Below, piece after piece: positions 1 through 7,605 of a stretch of 25,322 nt of DNA (positions are counted from its first letter, which is position 1; each line of letters starts with the position of its first letter). The translations under genes and the position numbers were made by a program. Origin of the DNA: SYHX01 sp049317645 (GTDB lineage: Bacteria; Bacteroidota; Bacteroidia; UBA7662); contig JBMOHV010000023.1 in NCBI GenBank assembly GCA_049317645.1, positions 1-25,322 of the forward strand, read 5' to 3'. The notes under the pieces were generated by a model. The model was not told the DNA's origin and did no database searches. It saw nothing but the letters and a program-made list of their open reading frames with translations.

Positions 1-1916
1 TCGGTTTTGCTGAGCGTATAACCCAGCCAACCGTTCCAAGCACCTCGGTGTTTTTGGAGGAGGATTTCCAATCCCACCGATTCCAAGAAACCACCCATCA
101 CTTGTTCTTCCCATTGAACCTTGGGGATTCCGCTTTCATCAAAAATCTCTTCGGGATCCACCAGCAAAAAACTGGCCCCTGGTCTGTAAGCGATGTTGCC
201 GTTGGTTTTTTTGAAATAGGTTTCGGCCGATAGACTCCAGGATTTCTTGGGAAGGTCCCACGAATAGCCCAAGGCAATTTGCCGGGAAAATTGCGGCCCT
301 ACTTTTTCGTTGGCCGGTACCCATAGGTCCGTTGGAAGGCCTGTACCCGAATTCGAAAGCAGGTGCAGGTATTGGTTCATCTCGGTATAGGCGGCCTTGA
401 TGGATTGGTTATCGCCCAATAGGTAGCGGGCGGCCATGCGGGGCTCGGGCCTGGCGTAGGTTTTGCTGCCGGTCGCAAACGTGGAAATGCGCAGACCCGG
501 ATGCAGCAACCACCGATCGCCCAGTCTCCATTCATCTTCAACGTAGAGTCCGCTTTCCAAGGAATATTCTCGGGCTACTTTATCAAAATTAAAATCCGGA
601 GCAAGGGAATTCTTGAGAACAAAGGCCGTGGGAATAAAGGTGTGTCGAATGGATTGGAAGCCGGCTTTGATTTTGTGTTCCGGAACGGGCAGCCAATCCA
701 AGTCCACCTTGACGCCGATATCCCGGATGGTTGAATTGTAGCGCAGATCAAAAAACTCGTTGCCTTCGTTGGATTTGAGTTGAATCAAAAAGGTATAATC
801 GCTCAGGATGAGGCTGCTGTTCACAAAGGTTCGGCTGTTGGCCTGATGATTCCAACGCAGGGTGCCGGTTTTGTTGCCCCAGCCCAAGGAGGCGGTGGTT
901 CTTTCGAGGGGGTTGGACCCAAAGGTCGTCGCATAAAATTTATCCTGGCCGAGGTAACCGCTTAAATAGAGGCGATTCCTTTCGTCGAGCTGGTAATTGA
1001 ATTTGGCGTTGAGGTCCTGAAAATAATAACCGCCCAGGCCCTCCCCGCCACTCAGGAGCAGGGGTGCGGTTAGTAAATCAAAATAGGTTCGCCGTCCCGA
1101 GATAATCATGGAGGCCTTGTCTTTGACAAGCGGACCTTCAACGGTGAAATTCGCTGAAATATTCCCCACACTGCCTTCGGTACACCATTCCCGGCTGTTG
1201 CCGTCCTTCATGGTAATGTCGAGAACACTGGAAAGCCTCCCTCCGTAGCGGGCGGGGAATCCGCCCTTGGTTAGGCTCGCATTTTTGATGGCGTTCCCGT
1301 TAAAGACTGAAAAAAACCCGAACAAATGCGAGGCATTGTACACCGTTGCTTCGTCCAATAGAATAAGGTTTTGATCCGGCCCACCGCCCCGCACGTAGAT
1401 GCCGGAACTGCCTTCGTTGCCTTTTTGGACGCCCGGCATCAATTGAAAAGTTTTGAGCAAGTCCTTTTCCCCAAACAACATGGGGATTTGTTGAATTTGT
1501 TGCGGGGTCAGTTCGATTTTGCTCATTTGAACATCTCGTGCCTGCCGGCTGATTCGATCATCCACGACTTGGATTTCTTGGAGGTCGTTAAAGGGCTGCA
1601 TTTCGAAGTTGAGCCCTCGGCTGCTATCCAAGTCCAGGCGCAGGGTTCGAGTCTGGAAACCCACGTAACTGATCTGCAGGTTGTAGGAACCAGGGGATAG
1701 GGTGAGGGAATAAAACCCGTAGGCATTGGTGGAAGTACCGCTTTGGATTTCGGGTAACCAAAGACTGGCACCCGCCAGCATTTCGCCGGTCTGGGCATCC
1801 CGGACGTAACCACTCAGGGTGGATCGACGGACCTGGGCCGTTGTTAGGTTGGTTGTCAATAGGAACAGCCCGAGAAGAGTTCCTACGATGGGCAGGTAGA
1901 ACGACGGGGATCTCAC
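1..1916 (-). CDS. TonB-dependent receptor with carboxypeptidase-regulatory-like N-terminus (3' end outside window)
   Basis: An open frame of 638 codons without a stop runs off the left edge, so the protein lacks its C-terminal barrel here. The only sensible start is GTG at 1916-1914; it is followed by a signal peptide (hydrophobic stretch about residues 8-22, cleavage near TTAQ at 25-28). Residues 31-105 look like the carboxypeptidase-regulatory-like beta-sandwich, and residues about 130-240 like a plug domain, with the RGGGPDQNLILLDEATVYN stretch (176-194) and a YGGRLSSVLDI stretch typical of Bacteroidota receptors. The rest is beta-barrel. Such receptors take up a ligand across the outer membrane using TonB energy; the ligand is unknown. 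It lacks the SusC-type signature. The start overlaps the kynU stop in GTGTGA, so translation is probably coupled to kynU. The family call is strong; a kynurenine-related substrate is only a guess from context. Confidence 0.88.
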   Translation of the reverse strand, partial: MRSPSFYLPIVGTLLGLFLLTTNLTTAQVRRSTLSGYVRDAQTGEMLAGASLWLPEIQSGTSTNAYGFYSLTLSPGSYNLQISYVGFQTRTLRLDLDSSRGLNFEMQPFNDLQEIQVVDDRISRQARDVQMSKIELTPQQIQQIPMLFGEKDLLKTFQLMPGVQKGNEGSSGIYVRGGGPDQNLILLDEATVYNASHLFGFFSVFNGNAIKNASLTKGGFPARYGGRLSSVLDITMKDGNSREWCTEGSVGNISANFTVEGPLVKDKASMIISGRRTYFDLLTAPLLLSGGEGLGGYYFQDLNAKFNYQLDERNRLYLSGYLGQDKFYATTFGSNPLERTTASLGWGNKTGTLRWNHQANSRTFVNSSLILSDYTFLIQLKSNEGNEFFDLRYNSTIRDIGVKVDLDWLPVPEHKIKAGFQSIRHTFIPTAFVLKNSLAPDFNFDKVAREYSLESGLYVEDEWRLGDRWLLHPGLRISTFATGSKTYARPEPRMAARYLLGDNQSIKAAYTEMNQYLHLLSNSGTGLPTDLWVPANEKVGPQFSRQIALGYSWDLPKKSWSLSAETYFKKTNGNIAYRPGASFLLVDPEEIFDESGIPKVQWEEQVMGGFLESVGLEILLQKHRGAWNGWLGYTLSKT

Positions 1917-3175
1917 ACGAAGTTTTGTAACACCGATTGAATTCGATGCAAATCGGTATAGGACGTATAAAGCGGCACCGGGGCCATTCGAACGGTGTCC
2001 GGGTTGCGCCAATCAGCCAAGATTCCATGTTGGTGGAGGTGATCAAAAACATCCCGTCCACGATGCCTAAGGTTGAGCGAAAGCTGACAACCTCTCCGCT
2101 CTGGAAGGGCCGGGGTGAGCAAGCGTCCGTCTAGTTCGGGATGTTGCCCCAAAAATTCTTGTAGAATTTGTTCCAACATAGCCGTTAAACGCAAGGACTT
2201 GATGCGCAGTCGTTCCATGCCGGCCCGGTCGTGAATCTCCAAGGCAACCGCATGGGGTGCCATGGCCATCACCTGAGCATTGCTAAGTTGCCATGCTTCG
2301 GCGCCGGGAGCGGGTACAAAATGCCGAGGCATTTCAAACCGGCTTTTTTCATCGTGCCCCCACCAGCCTTCGAATCGGCCCAGGTCCCGACGATGGTGAT
2401 GCCGCTCGTGCACAAAAAGTCCGCCCGGTCCGCCCGGTCCTGAATTCAGGTATTTGTAGGAACACCAGCAGGCAAAGTCCACACCCCACTCGTGGAGGGA
2501 CAGGGGGACATTGCCAGCGGCGTGGGCCAAATCCAAGCCCACCAAGGCTCCAACTTGGTGCGCCTCGCGGACCACTGTTGGTACATCGTAGAAGGCTCCG
2601 CTGTAGTACTGGACGGCACCCAGCAAAACCACCGCCGTTTGATCCCCGGCCCGTCGGATGGCATCAACAATCGTGGCGGTCGGGTCAAGGTCCCTTGGAG
2701 CGGCGGTGTCCACTTCGATCAGGCCCTCCGCAGGATCGATGCCGTGGTGTTTGAGTTGGCTATCCACGGCGTATTGGTCCGAAGGAAAGGCCCCGGCTTC
2801 CATCAAAATCTTGGTGCGCTGCCCCTGGGGACGGTAAAAGCCGGCCATGAGCAGGTGCAAATTCACGGTGAGGGTATGCGCCGAGACCACTTCGGATTCC
2901 AAGGCGCCCATCAAGCGAGCCAAAGGAGGGGTCAGCCTGCGGTGGTAAGGCATCCAAGGATGCGGTCCTTCAAAGTGGCCTTCGACTCCGTAGCGGGCCC
3001 AGGAATCCAATTCCACCTGCACTGCTGCCGGGACAGCCAAGGGCATCAAGCCCAGGGAATTTCCACAGAGGTACACCCAAGGCGTTCCGCTGGGTCCAAC
3101 CGGAAAAGCAAACTCGGACCGAAAGGGAGCCAATTCATCGTCCCGGTCCGCTAAATGTGCTTCGTTAAGGTTCAT
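1913..3175 (-). CDS. kynU: Kynureninase
   Basis: PLP-dependent hydrolase that splits L-kynurenine to anthranilate and alanine (or 3-hydroxykynurenine to 3-hydroxyanthranilate) in tryptophan catabolism. With the ATG at 3175 it has 420 residues, the usual family length. Visible family stretches are VYLCGNSLGLMP (34-45), TVNLHLLM (103-110), AFPSDQYA (129-136), the cofactor-binding DLAHAAGN (215-222) and CSYKYLNSGPGG (238-249), in which K241 should be the Schiff-base lysine. A TTG at 3232 would add 19 residues, but these overlap the upstream stop and look like leader sequence. It lies 53 bp after one outer-membrane protein gene and overlaps the start of another by 4 bp, so it seems part of an operon with two envelope receptors. 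No other kynurenine-pathway gene is in the window. A 9-bp tandem repeat gives a GPGGPGG run at 246-252. Confidence 0.95.
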   Translation of the reverse strand: MNLNEAHLADRDDELAPFRSEFAFPVGPSGTPWVYLCGNSLGLMPLAVPAAVQVELDSWARYGVEGHFEGPHPWMPYHRRLTPPLARLMGALESEVVSAHTLTVNLHLLMAGFYRPQGQRTKILMEAGAFPSDQYAVDSQLKHHGIDPAEGLIEVDTAAPRDLDPTATIVDAIRRAGDQTAVVLLGAVQYYSGAFYDVPTVVREAHQVGALVGLDLAHAAGNVPLSLHEWGVDFACWCSYKYLNSGPGGPGGLFVHERHHHRRDLGRFEGWWGHDEKSRFEMPRHFVPAPGAEAWQLSNAQVMAMAPHAVALEIHDRAGMERLRIKSLRLTAMLEQILQEFLGQHPELDGRLLTPALPERRGCQLSLNLRHRGRDVFDHLHQHGILADWRNPDTVRMAPVPLYTSYTDLHRIQSVLQNFV

Positions 3176-3209
3176 GGTTGAGGGGAATTTTGAGGGTAGG
3201 TAGACCGAC

Positions 3210-3217
3210 CAAAGGTA
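3210..3217 (-). promoter_or_regulatory. Possible -7 box for kynU
   Basis: TACCTTTG fits the Bacteroidota -7 consensus TAnnTTTG and lies 34 bp before the kynU ATG, in the short gap after the upstream gene. A TTTG occurs at 3230-3233, but its 12-bp spacing is shorter than the usual 17-23, so the -33 box is unconvincing. If real, kynU and the downstream receptor could be transcribed without the upstream gene. Confidence 0.3.
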
Positions 3218-3228
3218 AAAACCAAGGG

Positions 3229-5730
3229 TCAAAAGCCCATATCGCCCCCGCCCCCCGAGCCCCCGCCGCTGCGGCGCATTTTTTGGAAAAGCGAGGCATC
3301 CGAATTTCCAAATCGATAGGTCAGCGTGAATCGAACAAAACGTACTTCCCGACGGCGAATAAATTCCTGGAACAGGGTTTCGGTCTGGACGGTGTTACCA
3401 AATCGTCTTGTGTTAGCGACATCCGAAATAAGTGCTACGAGGGTCCAGGATTTGTTGGGATTCCAAGAGGCCGATAGGTCCATACCGTAGGCGGGATAGG
3501 TTCGGCCCTGAGGCAAGATCCGTGGCGCTTCGTATTCTCCGTTCCATTGGAGGGACCAGCGCTGGTCGGGCCGGTAGGAAACCTGACCTTTGGCGGTCCA
3601 ACTCCATCCTCCACGGCTGATGTTGTTCATCAAAGCCCCGGCATTCACTTCCGTAAAAAAGGCGTTCAGGTTGGTGGTCAGGGTCCACGCTTTGGAGGGA
3701 TTCCAGCGAAAACTCTCCTCCCATCCGGTCGCCCATTGACGATCCCCGTTCAGGTACGAATTGACCAACAAGTTGCTGTCTTGGGGGAGTCTGCTAACAA
3801 ATTCTGTGATGACTTGGGTGGTGTATCGGCCATAGACGGACGATGTTAGGCTGATGATCCCGTTGTTGTATTGATGATTGATTTCGGACAAATGAAAGAA
3901 TTCCGGGGCCAGTCCTGGATTCCCGATACGGTAACCCTGGGCATCGGCAAACAAAATGAAGGGCAGGACTTGAAAAAAACCGGGTCGTCCAATTTTTCGG
4001 GAAAGATTCACCTGCCATTCGTGTCGACCGCTTTTGCGGCTTAGGTAAACAGCCGGAAAGAGGGCATTGCCCCATTGACGTCCCCCGTTGGGGTAGCGAT
4101 ACCGAAACGAAGAATCACCCAGCAAGGGGAGGTTCACATCAAAGCGGGTTTGCTCCACCCGAAGGCCGGCCTGCAGGCCCCACGAACCCCAGACTAGCTG
4201 GCGATTGATGTAGACAGCGTTCACGATATCCGTGATTTCAAACTCGTTACTCAGGGCCCTATCAAAGGACGGTACCGCCCCGTTCAAGCCCAGGTTCACC
4301 GTTAGGTTGGAAACATTGCTGCGTAGATTGCTGCGCAGACCCCATTCCCACTTGCCCGATGCCGCTGGCCGGGTATGGTCGTATTGAGCGGTGAAAACTC
4401 GGTTTTGACCCGAACCCCGGTTTTCCTGAAGTCGGCGTGATGAACTGTCGGTCAAAAGGTTGTTGGACAGATTGTCCAGGTCGGCCTCGGTTCCATTGGC
4501 CGAGGCGTTGAGGTTAAGGTCCACGCTCCATTCCTCGCCGGGTAGGGCCGTGGTTTTTCGTAACAAAAGCTGAAGGGAACCGTAGCGCCAGAAATTCTGT
4601 TGACGGTTGGTTTGGCGACCGAGTATCGTCGTATCCACCACGCCGTTAGGGCCGGGTTTGGTCCACGAATAGGGTTGGTCATCGGTGTTACGAAACCGTC
4701 CGTCGCCCAGGTTAAAAGAAGTGGTCAAGGTCGTGCGCTGGTTGAGGGTGTAGTCCCAGGCCAGTCGACCCATTTGAAAACGACGCCCCAACATGCTTTC
4801 GGAAGACTGAAAAAATGTTTCGGAGGCTTTGCCGGCTGCTAGGTTTTCGCGCAGCGTGCTGTTGGTTAAAGGGTTGTAAAAATCGCTGAAATTATAGGAC
4901 GCTGACAAGGCCGATGCCCCTTCCTTGAGGTTCAAGTTGAAGCCGGTATTCCAACGATTTCCGCTTCCGAGCCCGGCATTGGCCGAACCTTGGTAACCCG
5001 GACCGCTGGCTCTTTTCATCACCACATTCAAGAGTCCGCCGGTGGTGTTGGCATCAAAGCGAACCGAGGGGTTGGTCATGATCTCGATGCGTTCAATTTG
5101 CTCTGCCGGGATTTGTTCCAACGTGAGGAGACTGGGCCTCCCGTCCACAAAAATCTGAGGCACCGAATTGCGCAGTCGCACCGTCCCATCGGCATCGGTG
5201 GTCACCCCCGGCAAATTGCGCATCACCTCCAGGGCCGAGGCACCGCGAGCGGTCAGGTCCTTGTCCACCGTATAGACCTTGCGATCGATGCCCAGAACGG
5301 TGGTTTGCCGAGATTCAGTGATTTCGACCGTCTGTAGTTTGGTGATATCCTCTTCCAAATAAAGATTGCCCAATTCGGTGATTGGAACGGAGGGGACTAC
5401 CTGAAAACTTCGGTACAAAGGAATACAGCCCAAGAACCGCACCTCCAGGAGGTAGCGGCCCGCCGGCACCTTTTCAATCCCAAAATACCCACCGCTACGG
5501 GTCAGAGACCCCGACACCAGGGCTGAATCCGCGGTTTTGAGGACGGCCACCGAGGCAAATTCCAGGCCTTTGTTTTGATTTTTGAGCAATATCCGGCCTT
5601 GGACGCCGGGACTTTGGGCCCTAACGAGGGTCGTTGGGGCACCTGTAGCCCCCACAAGGGCCAGAAATGGTAGGATAATCCACCAAAACGACGATTTGTG
5701 TAGGGAAGGGCTGGGGCTGGGTTGGGTCAT
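3229..5730 (-). CDS. Outer-membrane beta-barrel protein with plug domain (TonB-receptor-like)
   Basis: An 833-residue envelope protein. Residues 1-39 form a signal peptide (hydrophobic 15-30, VRAQ near 36-39). Residues 43-115 look like a carboxypeptidase-regulatory-like domain, and about 150-240 like a plug with QIFVDGRPS (192-200) and NPSVRFDANTTGGLLNVVMKR (220-240). The rest is a long beta-barrel rich in alternating aromatic and polar strands, ending in LTYRFGNSDASLF and a Gly-rich tail (GGGSGGGGDMGF). This layout matches the Bacteroidota 'outer membrane beta-barrel family protein' group, related to TonB receptors but usually without a known ligand. It is the first gene of the apparent operon with kynU and the TonB receptor. 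It is transcribed divergently from atpD; 96 bp separate the two starts. The ligand is unknown. Confidence 0.88.
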   Translation of the reverse strand: MTQPSPSPSLHKSSFWWIILPFLALVGATGAPTTLVRAQSPGVQGRILLKNQNKGLEFASVAVLKTADSALVSGSLTRSGGYFGIEKVPAGRYLLEVRFLGCIPLYRSFQVVPSVPITELGNLYLEEDITKLQTVEITESRQTTVLGIDRKVYTVDKDLTARGASALEVMRNLPGVTTDADGTVRLRNSVPQIFVDGRPSLLTLEQIPAEQIERIEIMTNPSVRFDANTTGGLLNVVMKRASGPGYQGSANAGLGSGNRWNTGFNLNLKEGASALSASYNFSDFYNPLTNSTLRENLAAGKASETFFQSSESMLGRRFQMGRLAWDYTLNQRTTLTTSFNLGDGRFRNTDDQPYSWTKPGPNGVVDTTILGRQTNRQQNFWRYGSLQLLLRKTTALPGEEWSVDLNLNASANGTEADLDNLSNNLLTDSSSRRLQENRGSGQNRVFTAQYDHTRPAASGKWEWGLRSNLRSNVSNLTVNLGLNGAVPSFDRALSNEFEITDIVNAVYINRQLVWGSWGLQAGLRVEQTRFDVNLPLLGDSSFRYRYPNGGRQWGNALFPAVYLSRKSGRHEWQVNLSRKIGRPGFFQVLPFILFADAQGYRIGNPGLAPEFFHLSEINHQYNNGIISLTSSVYGRYTTQVITEFVSRLPQDSNLLVNSYLNGDRQWATGWEESFRWNPSKAWTLTTNLNAFFTEVNAGALMNNISRGGWSWTAKGQVSYRPDQRWSLQWNGEYEAPRILPQGRTYPAYGMDLSASWNPNKSWTLVALISDVANTRRFGNTVQTETLFQEFIRRREVRFVRFTLTYRFGNSDASLFQKMRRSGGGSGGGGDMGF

Positions 5731-5737
5731 GAGCCCC

Positions 5738-5745
5738 CAAAAATA
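5738..5745 (-). promoter_or_regulatory. Possible -7 box for the outer-membrane protein gene
   Basis: TATTTTTG matches TAnnTTTG and sits only 7 bp before the ATG at 5730, which would make the transcript nearly leaderless. No TTG/TTTG at the right distance was found upstream, so this is weak. Confidence 0.25.
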
Positions 5746-5794
5746 CGCCCCGTCTTTGGCTCCGCTTGCGTTTTTATTTGGCTCTGTTTGCCCC

Positions 5795-5802
5795 TACCTT
5801 TG
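5795..5802 (+). promoter_or_regulatory. Possible -7 box for atpDC
   Basis: TACCTTTG matches TAnnTTTG exactly and lies 24 bp before the atpD ATG, giving a plausible leader of about 18 nt. The nearest TTTG upstream (5777-5780) is 14 bp away, shorter than the usual spacing; the TTG at 5766-5768 is 26 bp away. The -7 box is therefore better supported than the -33 box. Confidence 0.4.
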
Positions 5803-5826
5803 CGGCCACATTTACCAAATTTCTCC

Positions 5827-7335
5827 ATGAGTTCTACCGGCAAAATCGCCCAAATTATCGGCCCGGTCATCGATGTGGCCTTCGAAAGCGGCAACCCGCT
5901 CCCAGAATTGTTTAACGCCCTGTACGTTGTCCGCCCCGGTGGTCAGCGAGTGGTCCTGGAATGCCAGCAGCATTTGGGTGAGGACTCGGTGCGCACCATT
6001 GCAATGGACGGAACCGAAGGCCTTCTTCGGGGCATGCCCGTTATGGATACCGGCAAGCCCATCCAGATGCCAACCGGTACCCAAATCAAAGGTCGTTTGT
6101 TCAATGTCGTCGGTGAGGCCATTGACGGCCTCCGTCCCATGGCTGAAAACACCGTAGGCCTGCCCATTCACCGCAAAGCCCCGGCTTTTGAGGACCTTAG
6201 CACGTCAACCGAAGTCCTTTTTACCGGTATCAAGGTCATTGACCTGATTGAACCCTATGTGAAGGGTGGCAAGATTGGTCTCTTTGGGGGTGCCGGGGTT
6301 GGCAAGACCGTTCTAATCATGGAATTAATCAACAACATCGCCAAAGGCTACGACGGAATGTCGGTTTTTGCCGGGGTTGGAGAGCGTACCCGCGAAGGGA
6401 ACGATTTGATGCGTGAAATGATTGAATCCGGCGTTTTGAAATACGGGGATGCCTTCCGTCACGAAATGGAAGAGGGCAAATGGGCACTGGACAAGGTGGA
6501 CTACAAGGATTTGGAAGAATCCAGGATTTCCTTGGTCTTCGGTCAAATGAATGAACCACCCGGAGCGCGTGCCCGCGTTGCCCTTTCGGGTCTAACTCTG
6601 GCCGAACACCTCCGCGATGGGGACGAAAAGGACGCCACCGGTCGTGATATTCTCTTCTTTATCGACAATATTTTCCGCTTTACCCAGGCCGGCTCCGAAG
6701 TATCGGCCCTCTTGGGTCGTATGCCCTCGGCGGTGGGTTACCAGCCAACCCTGGCCACCGAAATGGGTTTGATGCAGGAGCGCATTACCTCCACCAAACG
6801 TGGTTCCATTACCTCCGTCCAGGCGGTGTATGTACCGGCGGATGACTTGACCGACCCGGCCCCGGCCACCACTTTTGCTCACTTGGATGCCACCACGGTT
6901 TTGAGCCGCAAAATCGCGGAATTGGGTATTTATCCAGCTGTGGATCCGTTGGATTCCACATCCCGCATTTTGTCCCGCGATATCTTGGGGGATGCTCATT
7001 ACGACTGCGCTATGCGTGTTAAAATGATACTCCAGCGCTACAAAGAGCTTCAGGACATCATCGCCATTTTGGGGATGGATGAACTCAGCGAAGAAGATAA
7101 ATTGGTCGTCGGACGCGCTCGTCGTGTTCAGCGTTTTCTATCCCAGCCCTTCCACGTTGCCGAGCAGTTTACCGGCCTCAAAGGCGTCTTGGTACCCATC
7201 GAAGAAACCATTCGTGGTTTTAACATGATTCTGGAAGGCGAAGTGGATCAATACCCCGAAGCGGCCTTTAACCTCAAGGGAAGCATTGACGATGTGATCG
7301 AAGCCGGTCGCAAAATGCTTGCCGAACAAGCCTAA
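5827..7335 (+). CDS. atpD: F1 ATP synthase subunit beta
   Basis: Catalytic subunit of the F1 head, making ATP from ADP and phosphate. The ATG at 5827 gives 502 residues beginning SSTGKIAQIIGPVIDVAF, the normal N-terminus; an in-frame start at 5722 would add 35 residues read through the promoter region and is rejected. Walker A GGAGVGKT is at 154-161, the catalytic glutamate of GERTREGNDL is E186, the FIDNIFRF Walker B region follows, and the DELSEED loop is at 418-424. All key residues are present. It is followed after 3 bp by atpC. As in many Bacteroidota, atpDC forms its own unit apart from the other atp genes, here on the same strand but 5.9 kb upstream of them. Confidence 0.98.
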   Translation: MSSTGKIAQIIGPVIDVAFESGNPLPELFNALYVVRPGGQRVVLECQQHLGEDSVRTIAMDGTEGLLRGMPVMDTGKPIQMPTGTQIKGRLFNVVGEAIDGLRPMAENTVGLPIHRKAPAFEDLSTSTEVLFTGIKVIDLIEPYVKGGKIGLFGGAGVGKTVLIMELINNIAKGYDGMSVFAGVGERTREGNDLMREMIESGVLKYGDAFRHEMEEGKWALDKVDYKDLEESRISLVFGQMNEPPGARARVALSGLTLAEHLRDGDEKDATGRDILFFIDNIFRFTQAGSEVSALLGRMPSAVGYQPTLATEMGLMQERITSTKRGSITSVQAVYVPADDLTDPAPATTFAHLDATTVLSRKIAELGIYPAVDPLDSTSRILSRDILGDAHYDCAMRVKMILQRYKELQDIIAILGMDELSEEDKLVVGRARRVQRFLSQPFHVAEQFTGLKGVLVPIEETIRGFNMILEGEVDQYPEAAFNLKGSIDDVIEAGRKMLAEQA

Positions 7336-7338
7336 GCC

Positions 7339-7605
7339 ATGGCCTTGGAATTGCAGGTTCTAACCCCCGAAAAAAAGATTTTCGAAGGCTCGGTGGTCTC
7401 TGTGAAGGTCCCCGGCAACGACGGTCCTTTTGAGGTACTGCGGGATCACGCTCCCATCATGGCTTCGTTGCAAAACCCTGGCATTTTGGAGATTAAGGAC
7501 GCCGCAGGTCAACAAACACGGTTTCGCCTGCTAGGCGGTGTCGTGGAGGTTTTGCATAACAAAGTCATGGTCCTCAGCCCGGGAATCGGGGAGGAACAAG
7601 GCTAG
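7339..7605 (+). CDS. atpC: F1 ATP synthase subunit epsilon (short form)
   Basis: Central-stalk subunit linking gamma to the c-ring. The 88-residue product starts MALELQVLTPEKKIFEGSV and ends soon after VEVLHNKVMVLSP, which is the N-terminal beta-sandwich only. The C-terminal two-helix domain that inhibits ATP hydrolysis in the roughly 135-residue proteobacterial form is absent. Short forms are common in Bacteroidota, so this is not a truncation of recent date. It starts 3 bp after the atpD stop. Its TAG stop shares the palindrome CTAG (7602-7605) with the stop of the convergent penicillin-binding protein gene. Confidence 0.95.
   Translation: MALELQVLTPEKKIFEGSVVSVKVPGNDGPFEVLRDHAPIMASLQNPGILEIKDAAGQQTRFRLLGGVVEVLHNKVMVLSPGIGEEQG

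Noticed and set aside
1..1916. SusC-type glycan receptor
   Set aside because: No SusC-like plug signature and no SusD-like lipoprotein gene in the neighbouring sequence available; it fits the general TonB receptor group with regulatory-like N-terminus.
2492..3154. Plus-strand open frame of 220 codons
   Set aside because: Antisense to kynureninase, which has full family motifs; no protein-like features.
5722..5826. N-terminal extension of AtpD by 35 residues
   Set aside because: The added residues run through the promoter-like region and are not part of the beta-subunit family; ATG 5827 gives the standard start.
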